Assembly (NCBI GenBank): GCA_934525595.1
Contig: CAKSZJ010000023.1
Coordinates: 1 to 43,937 of the forward strand
Direction: 5' to 3'
Source of the DNA: an uncultured Chiayiivirga sp.
GTDB taxonomy: Bacteria > Pseudomonadota > Gammaproteobacteria > Xanthomonadales > Xanthomonadaceae
DNA length: 43,937 nucleotides
Within the stretch, counting starts at the first letter, position 1, and every line of letters starts with the position of its first letter. Of the stretch, positions 17,375-26,415 are shown piece after piece. The notes under the pieces are model-generated. The model ran no database searches, had not been told where the DNA came from, and was given only the letters and a program-made list of their open reading frames with translations. A program made the position numbers and the translations under genes.

Positions 17375-19975
17375 TCAAGGCGTGTAGCTCGCCTTCAGCG
17401 TCACGCCCGAATAGGCGCTGTAGCCGCGCAGCATGATGTGGTAGGTGCCGGGCGTCGGCGACGCTGCCGAGCATCCCTCGTTGTTGCCGGTCTTGTAGGG
17501 CCGGCAGTCGTAGGTGGAAGTCGTCGGCTGGGCGCCGAGACGCACGTACATGTCCACGTCGCCGCTGCCGCCCGAGGTCTGGATCAGCAGGTCCTTCGCG
17601 CCGGACGGAACCGTAATGGTCCAGTACTTGGCAGTGTTGGCCGCGCCCGAGATGCCCGTCACCGGCACGTTGTTGGTCAGCGCGCCGCCGCTGGCGTTGC
17701 CGCCGCCTCCGCTCACCGTCACCGAGGCGCTCTTGCTGCTGGTCGCGCCCTTGTTGTCGGTCACCGTGAGGGTCACGGTGTAGGTGCCCGCCGTGGAATA
17801 GGTCTTGCTCGGGTTTGTGGCCGTGGACGTGGTGCCGTCACCGAAGCTCCAGCTGCGCGAGGCGATGGTGCCGTCGCTGTCGGTCGAGGTATCGGTGAGA
17901 TGGACCGTCAGCCCGCTCACGCTGCCGGTGAAGTTGGCGACCGGCGGCACATTGGGCGCCGTGGTGGCGTAGCTCGCCTGCAGCGTGACACCGGCGTAGG
18001 CGGTATAGCCGCGCAGCATGACGTGATAGGTGCCGGCGGTGGGCGTGGCGAAAGTGCAGCTCTCTGCGTTGCCGCTCTTGTACGGACGGCAGTCATAGGA
18101 CGAGGTCGTGGGCTGGGATCCGCGACGCACGTAGAGGTCGACGTCGCCGCTGCCGCCGGACGTCTGGATCACCAGGTTGCTGGCACCCGAGGGCACGGCG
18201 ATGGTCCAGTACTGCGCGCCGCTGGCCGTACCGGAAAGGCCGGTGACCGCCACGCCGTTGCTGAGCACGCCGCCGCCGGGATTGCCGCCGCCGCTGACCG
18301 TCACCGAGGCGGTCTTGCTGCTGGTCGCGCCCTTGTTGTCGGTCACGGCGAGGGTCACGGTGTAGCTGCCCGCCGAGGAATAGGTCTTGCTCGGGTTGGC
18401 CGCTGTGGACGTGGTGCCATCGCCGAAGTTCCAGCTGCGCGAGGCGATCGAGCCGTCGCTGTCGGTCGAGGTATCGGTGAAATTGACCGTCAGCCCGCTC
18501 ACGCTGCTGGTGAAGTTGGCCACCGGCGGCACGTTGGCGCTGCTGCCCTTGACCGCCGAAACCGCCGCATAGGCATCCACGATGCCGGCACCGCAGCCGC
18601 CGCTGCAGGTGCCCGGCAGGGCGCGCGCAGTGCTCTTCAGGGTGGCCTCGATCTGTGCCGGAGTGAGCGTGGTGGGCGATGCGCTGATCATCAGCGCGGC
18701 CACGCCGGCGACGTGCGGAGTCGCCATCGAGGTGCCGTCGTAGAACGCGTAGGTCTCGGCCACCGGACCGTTGGTGCCGCTGTTGAGCGTGGAAAGCACG
18801 CCCTTGGCGGTGGTGGCGGTCTGGCAGGCGGTGAGCGAGGCATTCGGGATGCAGGTTTCGCCTCCCGGCGCGGTCACGTCGATCAGGCTGCCGTAGTTGG
18901 AATACCAGGACCGGTTGCCTTCCTTGTCGTTGGCCGCCACCGCGATGACGTTGTTGCAGTTGGCAGGCGAGGCATTGGACACGTTCATGTTGTCGTTGCC
19001 GGCCGCGATCACCACCACCGAACCGCGCGACACCGCGCTGTTGATCGCGTTCTGGAAGGTGCTGCCGCATGAACCGCTGCCGCCCAGGCTCAGATTGATG
19101 ACCTTGGCCGGCGTCGCGTTGGCAGGCACGCCGCTGACGCTGCCGCCCGACGACCAGATGATGGCCTCGGCGATGTCCGAATCGTAGCCGCCGCCCTTGC
19201 CAAGCACGCGCACCGGCTGGATCTTGGCGTTGAAGGCCACGCCCGCAATGCCCTTGCTGTTGTTGGTGACGGCGGCAACGGTGCCTGCCACGTGGGTGCC
19301 GTGCCAGCTCGACGGATAGCCGCCGGATGCGTCGCCCACGTCGCTCGGATCGGAATCGCGGCCGTTGCCGTCACCGGCCACCGAGGCGGTGGAGATGAAG
19401 TCGTAGCCGGCCACCACGTTGCCGTTGAGATCACTGTGGCTGGTGATGCCGGTATCGAGCACCGCGACCACCACCCCGCTGCCGGTGGAGAGATCCCACG
19501 CCGCCGGGAGATTCAGGCCGCCGACACTCTCGAAATAGTGCCACTGCTCGCCGTAGCGTGGGTCGTTGGGCACGAACAGCGGCTGGTTGAGCCGGTCGAT
19601 TTCCACGTAGTCGACGCCGCCCTGTTCGGCCAGCGCCTGCATGAACTTCAGCGCCTCGTCGGCGTCGAGCTTGCGATCCACCTGCAGCACTTCACCGCCC
19701 ATCGCCAGCTGGCGCAGGCTCGACACCCTGGCGCCGAGGCGGTTTTCCGCCCGGCTCATCGCCGTGGTGCGCAGCGCACTGGTCTGGCGCGCGCCCTGTT
19801 CCTGGAACTTGATGATGAAGCGATCATAGGTTTCGGCCTTGCTGATGGCCGACTCCTGCAGGCGTGCACCGCTGAAGGTGGTATCGCTCTGCGCGAGCGC
19901 GACGCCCGGCAGGCTCAACGCGAGCGCGAGCGCAATGGCATTGGCCCGCAGCGAGCGGAGGTTGCATGTATCCAC
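17375..19975 (-). CDS. Secreted subtilisin-type (S8) serine peptidase with two PKD-PPC modules
   Basis: An 866-residue exported peptidase. The signal peptide is residues 1-28 (cut after GVALA-Q). A propeptide spans to about 140. The S8 domain (about 155-475) carries Asp174 in AVLDTGI, His225 in WHGTHVAGT, and Ser416 in GTSMATPHVAG. The oxyanion Asn is in AAGNDN. The C-terminus is two tandem 194-residue units, each a PKD domain (VPPVANFT..., FGDGTTST) then a bacterial pre-peptidase C-terminal (PPC) domain with a conserved Cys pair. GTG is the start, with GGGGA six bases before it. PPC domains are usually removed on secretion. Its role is probably extracellular protein degradation. Confidence 0.95.
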   Translation of the reverse strand: MDTCNLRSLRANAIALALALSLPGVALAQSDTTFSGARLQESAISKAETYDRFIIKFQEQGARQTSALRTTAMSRAENRLGARVSSLRQLAMGGEVLQVDRKLDADEALKFMQALAEQGGVDYVEIDRLNQPLFVPNDPRYGEQWHYFESVGGLNLPAAWDLSTGSGVVVAVLDTGITSHSDLNGNVVAGYDFISTASVAGDGNGRDSDPSDVGDASGGYPSSWHGTHVAGTVAAVTNNSKGIAGVAFNAKIQPVRVLGKGGGYDSDIAEAIIWSSGGSVSGVPANATPAKVINLSLGGSGSCGSTFQNAINSAVSRGSVVVIAAGNDNMNVSNASPANCNNVIAVAANDKEGNRSWYSNYGSLIDVTAPGGETCIPNASLTACQTATTAKGVLSTLNSGTNGPVAETYAFYDGTSMATPHVAGVAALMISASPTTLTPAQIEATLKSTARALPGTCSGGCGAGIVDAYAAVSAVKGSSANVPPVANFTSSVSGLTVNFTDTSTDSDGSIASRSWNFGDGTTSTAANPSKTYSSAGSYTVTLAVTDNKGATSSKTASVTVSGGGNPGGGVLSNGVAVTGLSGTASGAQYWTIAVPSGASNLVIQTSGGSGDVDLYVRRGSQPTTSSYDCRPYKSGNAESCTFATPTAGTYHVMLRGYTAYAGVTLQASYATTAPNVPPVANFTGSVSGLTVHLTDTSTDSDGTIASRSWSFGDGTTSTATNPSKTYSTAGTYTVTLTVTDNKGATSSKSASVTVSGGGGNASGGALTNNVPVTGISGAANTAKYWTITVPSGAKDLLIQTSGGSGDVDMYVRLGAQPTTSTYDCRPYKTGNNEGCSAASPTPGTYHIMLRGYSAYSGVTLKASYTP
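17378..18535 (-). repeat. Direct duplication of a PKD-PPC module
   Basis: The coding sequence repeats with an offset of 582 bases (194 codons): unit one spans 17954-18535 and unit two 17378-17953. Long stretches are near identical at DNA level, for example around 17905-17955 against 18487-18537. That suggests a recent in-frame duplication or gene conversion. Confidence 0.85.
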
Positions 19976-20544
19976 GTGTTATCCCCAATAGCAAGAAAAT
20001 TAAGGTGCCGGGGATGAGGTCCCTTTTCATCCACCGGGCAGTCTCCCCGTTTCGTCCATTCGCCCAGACCGCGTCCTGCGACCCGACTTCCGCGATTCCG
20101 CGCTCGCCTCCCTCCATCACGAGCCTTGCACCGAACCGGGATCCCCTGCGAATGGCTGCGATCGCCCCTTCCCCGAGCAACCGCGCCGCGGACCGTAGCA
20201 ACGAAAAAATTGCCCTGTCAACCAACCGGAGAACAGGCCCTCGGGCGTTCCCGGAAAAGCGCATGGGCATGCGCTTTTCCGCAGCGAGGCCGGCGCACAG
20301 CGCCTCATGATGCGGCGCATCAATGCGCGGGGAAATGTCGCCGAAGGGCGGATTCTGACGCTCCGCGTCAGTTCTGCGGCATCAGAAGATCCTCCCTGCC
20401 GGTGAGGCACGGTGAACCTGCGGGAGCATCCGATCCAGGGAGGAGATCCGCGCCCGGCGGACTGGTGCGGAAGGATTCAAGCGCCGGCTCCGGCGCCGGG
20501 AGCCCGTCAAGGCAGCGAAGAGGCGGTCCCGCCCTCCGTGCGGC
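19976..20544. other. 569-base non-coding stretch between S8 peptidase and sufT
   Basis: No convincing gene was found on either strand: readings here lack ribosome sites and recognisable domains. The part next to 19976 is the leader of the S8 gene and holds its GGGGA ribosome site. The middle holds a long palindrome at 20253-20280 (separate entry). Around 20351-20371 a short hairpin CTGACGC-TCC-GCGTCAG is visible. Further on, GATCCTCCCTG (near 20389) and CAGGGAGGAGATC (near 20437) form an imperfect inverted pair. Confidence 0.6.
20253..20280. repeat. Perfect 13-bp palindrome with 2-base gap
   Basis: GGAAAAGCGCATG and its exact inverted copy CATGCGCTTTTCC are separated by GG. The structure stands alone in a non-coding stretch. 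It could be a hairpin terminator in either direction or a protein-binding site. No gene ends close to it. Confidence 0.7.
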
Positions 20545-21096
20545 TCACCACATTCCCGTATCCAGGCGCGCGGCCTCGGACATCATTCCCTGATTCCAGG
20601 GGGGATCGAACACCACGTCCACGTCGGCCTCGACCACCGTCGGGATCATCTCCAGCTTGCTGCGCACGTCCTGGGCGAGAATCTCGCCCATGCCGCAGCC
20701 GGGCGCGGTCAGGGTGATCTTCGCCTCGATGCGGCGGCTGCCGTCGTCGCCGTGGATGACCTCGCAGCCGTAGACCAGGCCGAGATCGACGATGTTGATC
20801 GGAATTTCCGGATCGAAGCAGGTGCGCATCTGCTCCCAGGCGAGGGCCTCGATGTCGGCATCGGTGGCATCATCCGGAACGCGCAGGGGCTCGGGCTTTT
20901 CCTTCCCGATGGCATCGGCATCCTCGCCGGCGAGGCGGAACAGGTTTCCTTCGACGAAGACGGTGAAGCTGCCGCCAAGCGCCTGGGTGATGTAGCCGAC
21001 GGCCCCTGCCGGCAGGGTGACCTCATCGCCCTGGGGAACCATCACGGCGTGGCAATCGCGTTCGAACGTCACCGGCTCGCTGCTGCGGCTGTACAT
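20545..21096 (-). CDS. sufT: SufT-like iron-sulfur assembly protein
   Basis: A 183-residue protein. The C-terminal half (about 85-175) is a DUF59/MIP18 domain with the hallmark DPEIPINIVDLGLVY (94-108), TLTAPGCGMGE (around 130-140) with the conserved Cys, and VFDPPWNQGMMSE near the end. The N-terminal half matches the extension specific to SufT, including LPAGAVGYITQALGGSFTV. SufT takes part in maturing Fe-S clusters. Here it stands alone, away from any suf genes. The ATG at 21096 is the only sensible start. Confidence 0.9.
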   Translation of the reverse strand: MYSRSSEPVTFERDCHAVMVPQGDEVTLPAGAVGYITQALGGSFTVFVEGNLFRLAGEDADAIGKEKPEPLRVPDDATDADIEALAWEQMRTCFDPEIPINIVDLGLVYGCEVIHGDDGSRRIEAKITLTAPGCGMGEILAQDVRSKLEMIPTVVEADVDVVFDPPWNQGMMSEAARLDTGMW

Positions 21097-21228
21097 GAAT
21101 AGACCATCTCGCTGGAAGGGCGGCGCGAAGCGGTCATCGGCGACCTGCGGATCAGGATGCGCCGATGTCGATCGACCGACTCGCTATTCTACTGCACCCA
21201 CCCGCGCCACCGAACCCGGAGCCCCCCC

Positions 21229-21624
21229 GTGCGACATGTTTTGCTTGCCGCTGCCACCGCGCTCCTTGCCATTGCCGGCATGACCGCGATCTGGAGTGCC
21301 GTGGCACTGGTGCTCAAGTCGCCCTGCGGCTGGATGGCGCCGGTGGTGGCGCTCGACGCCGCGCTGATGCTGCGCCTTGCGGGCCTGCGCGGCGGACGCG
21401 GGCGCGCGGCGGTGGCGCTCGGCACCACGCTGGCGGCGCTTGCGACGGGCGCATTCGCGATCGCCGCGATGAACATCGGACGCGCCTTCGGGGCACTGCC
21501 CCATGAGGCGATCTGGCGCATCGATCCGCCGCTGGCACTGACCTGGTGGCGCCTCAACGTCGGCTGGCTCGACGGCCTCGCCGCCGCGCTCGCACCGCCA
21601 CTGGCCTGGAGGCTCGGGCGCTGA
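21229..21624 (+). CDS. Hypothetical membrane protein upstream of proC
   Basis: A 131-residue protein of unknown family. It is strongly hydrophobic, with about four membrane segments (roughly 3-25, 35-50, 58-80 and a weaker C-terminal one). It is rich in Ala and Leu and has Trp in the C-terminal third (AIWRIDPP, TWWRLNVGWLDGL). The GTG start is supported by GGAG seven bases upstream. A longer reading would begin at 21157 but adds a non-hydrophobic, unlikely leader. It runs in the same direction as proC, 67 bases downstream. Confidence 0.7.
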   Translation: MRHVLLAAATALLAIAGMTAIWSAVALVLKSPCGWMAPVVALDAALMLRLAGLRGGRGRAAVALGTTLAALATGAFAIAAMNIGRAFGALPHEAIWRIDPPLALTWWRLNVGWLDGLAAALAPPLAWRLGR

Positions 21625-21691
21625 TCCGTCGCCGCTTGCGATGACCGTGTGGTGTTGCCATGCTCCCGACGAGTCCCTACCGATCTTCCCC

Positions 21692-22537
21692 ATGAACCCT
21701 CCCTCTCCCGGGCTCGAATCCGACGGCCTCATCCTGTTCATCGGCGGCGGCAACATGGGCCGCAGCCTGATCGGCGGCCTGATCGCGCGCGGCACGCCGG
21801 CGTCGCGGATCGTCGCCGTCGACCCGTCGCAAGCCGCACGCGAGAGTCTGGCCGCCGAATGGAATATCGGCACCGCGCCGGATGCGGGCGCGGCGCTGCC
21901 CGATGCCGCACTGGTGATGCTGGCGGTCAAGCCGCAGGTGATGAAGCCTGTGTGCGAATCCCTTGCTGCGGGCTTCCCGTCCCGGGCGGTGGCCGTCTCC
22001 ATCGCAGCGGGCATCACAACGGCCCAGCTCGATGCCTGGCTCGGCGGCTCGCGCGCGGTGGTGAGGGCGATGCCGAACACGCCCGCCCTGCTCGGCGCCG
22101 GCGCCACGGGTCTGTTCGCCAACGCGCGCGTCTCCAAGGCACAGCGCACGCTGGCCGATGCGGTTCTGGGCGCGGTCGGCGTGGGCGTCTGGCTGCAGCA
22201 GGAGGCGCATATGGACCTCGTGACTGCGCTGTCGGGCAGCGGTCCGGCCTATGTCTTCCTTCTCGCCGAGGCGATGCAGACCGCCGCGGAAAGGCTCGGT
22301 CTCCCGCCTGAAGCGGCGCGCGTTCTGGCGGCGCAGACCTGCCTGGGGGCCGGCCGCATGTTGACCGAATCGGGCGAGGACGCCGGCGCGCTGCGACAGC
22401 GGGTAACGTCGCCCGGCGGCACCACGCAGGCGGCGCTGGACAGCTTCGCGCGCGACGGGTTCGCAGACATCGTGGCGCGCGCGATCCAGGCCGCCGCACA
22501 GCGCGGCGCGGAACTCTCCGCGCAGGCGGGAGGCTGA
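21692..22537 (+). CDS. proC: Pyrroline-5-carboxylate reductase
   Basis: A 281-residue enzyme that makes L-proline from pyrroline-5-carboxylate using NAD(P)H. The Rossmann loop is FIGGGNMGRSLIGGL (about 14-28). Further signatures are MLAVKPQVM, VVRAMPNTPALLGAGATGLF, and the C-terminal ALSGSGPAYVF and RQRVTSPGGTTQAAL motifs. The length is standard. The ATG at 21692 fits the family start; an in-frame ATG 51 bases upstream adds unconserved residues. yggT follows after two bases, the common proC-yggT order. Confidence 0.97.
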   Translation: MNPPSPGLESDGLILFIGGGNMGRSLIGGLIARGTPASRIVAVDPSQAARESLAAEWNIGTAPDAGAALPDAALVMLAVKPQVMKPVCESLAAGFPSRAVAVSIAAGITTAQLDAWLGGSRAVVRAMPNTPALLGAGATGLFANARVSKAQRTLADAVLGAVGVGVWLQQEAHMDLVTALSGSGPAYVFLLAEAMQTAAERLGLPPEAARVLAAQTCLGAGRMLTESGEDAGALRQRVTSPGGTTQAALDSFARDGFADIVARAIQAAAQRGAELSAQAGG

Positions 22538-22539
22538 TC

Positions 22540-23109
22540 GTGAGCTACCTTGGCCAGGCCGCCTCGCTGCTGATCGAAGTGTGCTTCGGCGTGCTGGCGC
22601 TGCTGTTCGCACTGCGCCTCCTGGTGCAGTGGATGGGGGTGAACTTCCACACTCCGATCTGCCAGGGCCTCTATCGCTTCACCAACCCCGTGCTGATGCC
22701 GCTACGCCGCGCGCTCAAGCCGTGGCGCCGCATCGATCTGGCCGCAGCGCTCGCAACCGTGGCGATCCTGTGCGTCAAGGCGGCGCTGATCCTGGCGCTC
22801 GCCGGACTGCCGCCAACGCCGGCCGCGGTCGGGCTGCTGGGGCTGTCGGAAACCATCGGCCTGCTGCTGATGCTCTACTTCTGGCTGATCCTGATCCGGG
22901 TGCTGATGAGCTGGATCGGCGGCGGACACCATCCGCTGGCGACGCTGGTGCTGCAGCTCACCGAACCCCTGCTGCGCCCGCTGCGCCGCGCGCTGCCGGC
23001 GCTGGGCGGGCTGGATCTGTCGCCCATGCTGGCCATGCTCGGCATCCTGCTGCTGCGCATCCTGCTGGTCGCACCGCTGCAGGATCTGGCGCTGTCACTC
23101 GCGGCCTGA
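22540..23109 (+). CDS. yggT: YggT-family membrane protein
   Basis: A 189-residue inner-membrane protein with two YGGT domains. Each has a hydrophobic helix pair and the pattern NPVLMPLRRALKPWRRIDLA (49-68) or TEPLLRPLRRALPALGGLDLS (about 141-161). The family is linked by context to proline synthesis and osmotic or cell-division processes; no biochemical activity is certain. The GTG start follows the proC stop by two bases, so expression is probably coupled. Its end overlaps the convergent SET gene by 15 bases. Confidence 0.92.
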   Translation: MSYLGQAASLLIEVCFGVLALLFALRLLVQWMGVNFHTPICQGLYRFTNPVLMPLRRALKPWRRIDLAAALATVAILCVKAALILALAGLPPTPAAVGLLGLSETIGLLLMLYFWLILIRVLMSWIGGGHHPLATLVLQLTEPLLRPLRRALPALGGLDLSPMLAMLGILLLRILLVAPLQDLALSLAA

Positions 23110-23592
23110 AGCCGCGACGCGCGTCTTGGGGCGCAGCATCGTGCCGCTGCATTCCGGCGCGCCGCAGCGGCAGGGCCACAGCGCCTTCATCCGCGCGGTG
23201 TGCGGCACCTCCAGGCGGATGCCGTAGTCGTAGGCAAGCTCCTCGCCGGCGGCGATGTCGCGCAGCGCGTGGATCTCGATGCGATCGCGCCGCCGGTCTT
23301 CGGGGTGTTCGACGACCTGCGCCTGGCAGTTGGGCGCGCAGCTGTGGTTGATCCAGCGCGCAATCGTGCCGCGTCGCCCGCCGTCGACGATGTACTCGTC
23401 GTTGAGGGTGAAAAGAAAGGTGTGCCCGCTCTCCAGCGCGTCGCCGTAGCGCGCGTCGGCTTCTTCGTGGGTCATCAGCGTACCGCCGTAGCGACACACG
23501 ACGGTGCCGGCGGGGATGGGCTGAAGCGCAAACACGCCGTTTCCGTGGATGGGCGAGCGGCGGCATTCGATGGATTTCTTCATTCGTGACAT
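23095..23592 (-). CDS. SET-domain protein (putative protein lysine methyltransferase)
   Basis: About 165 residues forming one SET domain. Visible motifs are SPIHGNGVFAL (near 12-22), WINHSCAPNC (about 83-92, cofactor-binding NHS), ELAYDYG (about 121-127) and a post-SET zinc motif CRCGAPECSGTM near the C-terminus. SET domains transfer methyl groups from S-adenosylmethionine to lysines. Small bacterial versions are widespread in xanthomonads, with unknown targets. The ATG at 23592 gives MSRMKKS; the ATG at 23583 is equally possible. No strong ribosome site is visible before either. Confidence 0.88.
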   Translation of the reverse strand: MSRMKKSIECRRSPIHGNGVFALQPIPAGTVVCRYGGTLMTHEEADARYGDALESGHTFLFTLNDEYIVDGGRRGTIARWINHSCAPNCQAQVVEHPEDRRRDRIEIHALRDIAAGEELAYDYGIRLEVPHTARMKALWPCRCGAPECSGTMLRPKTRVAASGRE

Positions 23593-23668
23593 TTTATTGG
23601 CCAATCTGTCGGACTCTAGCAGTTTCACGCGCCACCCGCGGACGCCGTTTTGCGCCTACACTCCCCCC

Positions 23669-25897
23669 ATGGGAGCCAGGGCGCGCCAACTGGGGGCGGC
23701 AGCGATTCTGGTCAGCGCCTACGTGGCGCTGGCTTGGACATCACTGCTTGCCACAGGCCCCACCGAAGTCACCCTGATCTGGCCTCCCGCCGGCATCACC
23801 TTCGGCGCGCTGCTGTACTTCGGCCCTCGCTGGTGGCCCTTGCCCGCGATCGCGGTGCTTCTGGTGCATCTCACTGTCGCCTCGGTACCGGCCTCGTTCG
23901 TTCCCTGGTCGATCGCGGCCAACGTGGCCGGGGGCGTGGGCGGCGTATGGCTGGTGCGGCGGCTGCTGCCCGATGCGGTCAGGCGTTTCGACATTCCCTC
24001 GGGCGGCGCGGTGATCATCGGTGGCATGTTCGCGGCATCGATCAGCGCGGCGCTCGCCACGATAGGCCTGTGGATCAGCGGGTTGACGCAGGCCGGCGCG
24101 CTTGCCGTCGACGCGGTGCGCTGGGCCATGGGCGACCTGTTCGGCATCGTCACCATGACCCCGGTCACCCTGGCGATGCTGCACAAGGCGTTCGACCACC
24201 GCAGCCGCTCATCCTCGGGACTGCGCCTGGGCTACGCGACGCGCACCGAGCTGCACATCTGGGTCATCCTGACCTGCGTCATCCTCGTGGGTGAAATCCT
24301 CATCGTCCGCGCGCTCGAAGCGCATGCGCTGGCGATGGTCGGCCTGCCGCTGGCGGCCCTGACCTGGGCCGCGGTACGGCTGCCTCCCTACGTGACCACG
24401 ATCGCCAATGCGGTGGTGACCGTGCTGCTCGCCACGGCCGTGACGCTCGGCCTTGCCGGCCCGGCACCGGCAACGCCGATCGAAGCCACCATCCTGGCCG
24501 CGTTCCTGTGCGTGATCGCGGTCATTCCGATCACGCTCGCCATGGGCATGCACCAGAGTCGCGTGGCATCGGCGCGCCTGCTGCGGCGTGCCAACACCGA
24601 TCCGCTCACCGGCACGCTCAGCCGCAGCGCCTTCGAATACCAGGCACAGTGCGCGCTGCAGCTGCGGCCGCTGCCGCCGCTGGCGCTGGCCTACATCGAT
24701 CTCGACCGCTTCCGCCTGATCAACGACGCCTTCAGCCACGCCATCGGCGACGACCTGATCTGCGCCGTGGCCGGCGTGCTGCGCGCCAACCTTCCGCCCG
24801 GCGATGACCTGGCCCGGATCGGCGGCGACGAGTTCGCCGTGCTCATGCATGAGGTGAATCCGGAAGCCGCCACGGCGCGGGCGCAGCGCCTGTGCGAGGC
24901 GGTAGCGGGCTACCGGTTCCAGACCGGCGAGCACGTCGCGGCGCCGACCATCAGCGTGGGCCTGGTCCCGGTCACCAGCCGGCGCGCGGACTTCGGCAGC
25001 CTGCTGGCGCTGGCCGACACCGCCTGCTTCGCCGCCAAGGAGCAGGGCGGCAACCGCGTGCAGCGCGTGGAGCCGGGACAGCACGACATCGTGCAGGCCA
25101 GTTCGGACACGATGCGCTGGGCGCTGCGCCTTGGACAGGCCATCGAAGCGGACCACTTCGAGCTGCACTGCCAGTCGATCTCGCCCCTGCATGCAATCGA
25201 CGACGGCATGCGCCACTTCGAGGTGCTCATCCGCCTGCGTGAACCGGGGCAGGAGCTGATCCTGCCGGGGCAATTCATCGCCGCCGCCGAGCGCTACGGC
25301 CTCGCGGCGCGGCTCGACCGGTACGTGCTCGACAAGACCCTGCGCTGGTTCAACCGGCATCCCGAGCACGCGCGCCATGTACGGCTGTGCGCCATCAACC
25401 TGTCGGCCAGCTCGCTGCAGGACGAACGCTTCCTCGACCACCTCGCGGCCCGCCTGGCCGCCAGCGCGCTGCGCCCCGAACAGCTGTGCTTCGAACTGAC
25501 GGAAACCAGCGCCCTGGTCGACCTGGGCCGCGCGCAACACTTCATCGCCGCGGTGCGCGCGCTCGGCTGCCGCTTCGCGCTGGACGACTTCGGCACCGGC
25601 TTCTGCTCGTTCGGCTACCTGCGCTCACTCGACGTGGACTTCTTCAAGATCGACGGCAGCTTCGTGCGCGAAGTGGAGCACTCGCCACTGGCCTACGCCA
25701 TCATCCGTTCGATTACCGACATCGCGCGGGTCATGCGCAAGCAGACCATCGCCGAATGCACCGAGAACGAAGCGGTCCGGCAGCGGCTTGCCGACCTGGG
25801 CGTCAACTACGCGCAGGGCTATGCCATCGACCGTCCCGCATTGATCGACCGTTACTTCAGCGAAACCGCGCCGGCGCTCGTGCACACCGGCGCGTAA
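23669..25897 (+). CDS. MASE1-GGDEF-EAL cyclic-di-GMP turnover protein
   Basis: 742 residues. An eight-helix MASE1 sensor membrane domain (about 5-300) has the motif LIWPPAGITFGALLYFG. A GGDEF domain (about 310-465) has an intact GGDEF at 385-389, so diguanylate cyclase activity is likely, but PGDD replaces the RxxD inhibitory site. An EAL domain (about 490-735) has EVL at 518-520, NLSAS, ELTETSALVD, DDFGTGFCSFGYL, KIDGSF and QGYAIDRP. Most phosphodiesterase residues are therefore present. It may make, break or switch between the two. It is divergent from the SET gene and converges with the META-domain gene. Confidence 0.93.
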   Translation: MGARARQLGAAAILVSAYVALAWTSLLATGPTEVTLIWPPAGITFGALLYFGPRWWPLPAIAVLLVHLTVASVPASFVPWSIAANVAGGVGGVWLVRRLLPDAVRRFDIPSGGAVIIGGMFAASISAALATIGLWISGLTQAGALAVDAVRWAMGDLFGIVTMTPVTLAMLHKAFDHRSRSSSGLRLGYATRTELHIWVILTCVILVGEILIVRALEAHALAMVGLPLAALTWAAVRLPPYVTTIANAVVTVLLATAVTLGLAGPAPATPIEATILAAFLCVIAVIPITLAMGMHQSRVASARLLRRANTDPLTGTLSRSAFEYQAQCALQLRPLPPLALAYIDLDRFRLINDAFSHAIGDDLICAVAGVLRANLPPGDDLARIGGDEFAVLMHEVNPEAATARAQRLCEAVAGYRFQTGEHVAAPTISVGLVPVTSRRADFGSLLALADTACFAAKEQGGNRVQRVEPGQHDIVQASSDTMRWALRLGQAIEADHFELHCQSISPLHAIDDGMRHFEVLIRLREPGQELILPGQFIAAAERYGLAARLDRYVLDKTLRWFNRHPEHARHVRLCAINLSASSLQDERFLDHLAARLAASALRPEQLCFELTETSALVDLGRAQHFIAAVRALGCRFALDDFGTGFCSFGYLRSLDVDFFKIDGSFVREVEHSPLAYAIIRSITDIARVMRKQTIAECTENEAVRQRLADLGVNYAQGYAIDRPALIDRYFSETAPALVHTGA

Positions 25898-25906
25898 CGC
25901 CCACGG

Positions 25907-26371
25907 CTAGCGCGGCTCCGGCGGCGCCGGCGCGAATTCCAGTCGCGTTCCGTCCGGCGCAATGAGCCGCACATGGCTGCCTTCGCGCTGGAGGATGAAC
26001 GGCTGCTCCAGCATCGGCAGGAAGGCGCGCTCCACCGCGTTGCCCTCGCCCTCGCAGTACATCATCGTGCTGCCCGCCGGGCCGAGATCGAGACGATTGC
26101 CGCTGAGCGCGTAGCCGGAAAAATAGCGGTTGCAGCCGGCGAAGCCGAAGGCGCGCCCCTCGTCGAAACCGAGCGTCACCGTACGCGCATGCGCCAGCTC
26201 CGCCAGCGGCCCGCGACTGGCGCCTGCCAGCACCCAGGACTCGCCGTCCAGGGGGCCGCTCGCCGGCGCATCCGCAGCCGGCGTCTCCGTTGCCATCTTG
26301 ACCGGCGCCGAACCGCAGCCGGCCAGAACAAGCCCTGCAAGCAAGGCCACACCGCACTTTATCGAAGCCAT
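25907..26371 (-). CDS. META-domain lipoprotein
   Basis: A 154-residue envelope protein. The signal peptide ends in the lipobox LAGC (about residues 15-18), so it is probably lipid anchored. After a low-complexity linker comes a META/HslJ-like domain: SWVLAGAS, FAGCNRYFSGY (about 75-85), MMYCEGEGNAVERAFLPML (about 103-121), and a C-terminal strand pair IAPDGTRLEF. HslJ-type proteins are linked to heat or novobiocin resistance in E. coli; here the role is unknown. GGGAG lies seven bases before the ATG at 26371. A longer reading from 26443 lacks a signal peptide at its start. Confidence 0.88.
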   Translation of the reverse strand: MASIKCGVALLAGLVLAGCGSAPVKMATETPAADAPASGPLDGESWVLAGASRGPLAELAHARTVTLGFDEGRAFGFAGCNRYFSGYALSGNRLDLGPAGSTMMYCEGEGNAVERAFLPMLEQPFILQREGSHVRLIAPDGTRLEFAPAPPEPR

Positions 26372-26415
26372 ATCCGTTCTCCCGGCCGATCCATCAGGGC
26401 GTTGCGACAGGCGCG

